The position numbers and the translations under genes were made by a program. Below the pieces are notes generated by a model. The model did no database searches, was not told the origin of the DNA, and saw only the letters and a program-made list of their open reading frames with translations. Positions 63,522-64,000 of a DNA stretch of 64,000 nt are shown here, one piece after another. Within the stretch, counting starts at the first letter, position 1, and each line of letters begins with the position of its first letter. The stretch covers positions 1,178,001 to 1,242,000 of the forward strand of contig NZ_AP019658.1 of assembly GCF_009938225.1 (NCBI RefSeq), in the 5' to 3' direction. This DNA comes from Vibrio ponticus (lineage in GTDB: Bacteria > Pseudomonadota > Gammaproteobacteria > Enterobacterales > Vibrionaceae).

Positions 63522-63968
63522 TATGGTCTCCTTTCATTTGGCTGCCGATTACTTCTAAGCGTAGATAAGCAAACAAAAGAGTCAAAGCAGGCGCACTCAT
63601 ACTGTGTAACAAAAGTTTTTTACAAACGAAATAAACAACTAATTATTAGAAACTTACATCAAATAGATGATAGTGATCATTTCCTCTACTTTGTGATCCC
63701 AGTTGCAGTAACTCACACCTACTACTACCAACCGCTATTTATTGACAACAAAACCATTGCTACAGGGCAACATTGCCCATAAAAAAATAACGTTATTCGA
63801 ACTCGATCACTATTTAGACAACAAATTACTGGCTGGTGCACACTTTTTGTCACGAGTAATGCCCTATAGTTCACTATTTAAGACACAAATAAAAAGCGAT
63901 GCGTTCATAACAAGAAAAAATCATCTTCATCTAACCGTATCGCCCAGCATTGGTAATAAACGACAAAC
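63522..63968. other. Gene-free, AT-rich region at the right end
   Basis: No convincing ORF with a ribosome site is found. TGTGATCCC (about 63690) is a CRP half-site at best. It probably holds divergent promoters for the small gene on the left and for the gene starting at the right edge. Confidence 0.45.
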
Positions 63969-64000
63969 ATGACAACAACAGTTTCTAGCCCATTCCCACT
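63969..64000 (+). CDS. Possible start of a gene truncated by the window edge
   Basis: An ATG at 63969 opens a frame MTTTVSSPFP that runs off the end. No strong ribosome site is visible, and ten residues are too few to name a product. Confidence 0.3.
   Translation, partial: MTTTVSSPFP

Noticed and set aside
63474..63972. Two overlapping plus-strand frames of 102 and 76 codons at the right end
   Set aside because: Neither has a ribosome site or protein-like composition; they cross an AT-rich intergenic region and the small gene on the other strand.

Overview
The window looks like a segment of the main chromosome of a Vibrio species. The support is a thrS-infC-rpmI-rplT translation cluster with an AUU-initiated infC, many Vibrio-type genes (DUF3012, DUF3541, DUF2850, VF530, PpnP), and above all an unmistakable Qrr quorum-sensing small RNA (minus strand, about 9886-9994) with its own sigma-54 promoter and LuxO-type sites. 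Nearly all of the sequence is protein coding. I see no rRNA, tRNA, CRISPR array, phage or transposase gene.

Layout. 1-4.6 kb: a minus-strand ribose operon (rbsD, FucP-like sugar symporter, DUF4432, rbsK, rbsR) with a perfect RbsR-type palindrome upstream. 4.8-8.2 kb: small housekeeping and unknown genes, including a Rho inhibitor (rof) and a stand-alone protein that resembles the clasp domain of malate synthase G. 8.3-17.6 kb: an XRE regulator, the Qrr sRNA, two diguanylate cyclases, AlkB, a DMT exporter with a divergent LysR, and ppnP. 17.8-26.1 kb: an ABC1/UbiB-like kinase, an MscS channel, a metallo-hydrolase/TetR divergent pair sharing a large operator, two VOC proteins, and a CpdB-like periplasmic phosphoesterase.

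26.4-31.3 kb: a seven-gene minus-strand PTS operon (PFK paralogue, EIIB, EIIC, class II aldolase, unknown protein, EIIA, P-loop kinase). It encodes a self-contained route from an imported sugar through a bisphosphate to triose phosphates. Upstream are a good CRP site and a 20-unit heptamer repeat. 31.9-35.2 kb: the rplT-rpmI-infC-thrS translation operon. 35.5-40.3 kb: two tandem 542-residue chemoreceptors and a porin. 40.4-45.8 kb: an Lrp/LysE pair, a siderophore-interacting protein, and the glutathione-dependent formaldehyde pathway (LysR, class III alcohol dehydrogenase, S-formylglutathione hydrolase), followed by a small palindrome-ended element that sits directly against a terminator.

46-58.9 kb: a pseudouridine synthase, a TPR-GAF-GGDEF protein, a sugar acetyltransferase, tandem Usp, a U32 protein with two cysteine tetrads, YqfB, a patatin and an AEC carrier. 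58.9-63.5 kb: soxR with a SoxR box, a candidate structured sRNA of unknown family, and a response regulator / histidine kinase / orphan sugar-binding protein operon. The right end is intergenic, with a possible gene start at the very edge.

Most interesting points: the Qrr locus, the PTS-PFK-aldolase cassette with altered sugar-binding residues in its PFK, the candidate sRNA at 59.53-59.70 kb, the free-standing malate-synthase-like domain beside its regulator, and the heptamer tract. All functional statements are read from sequence and memory of families; no database search was run.
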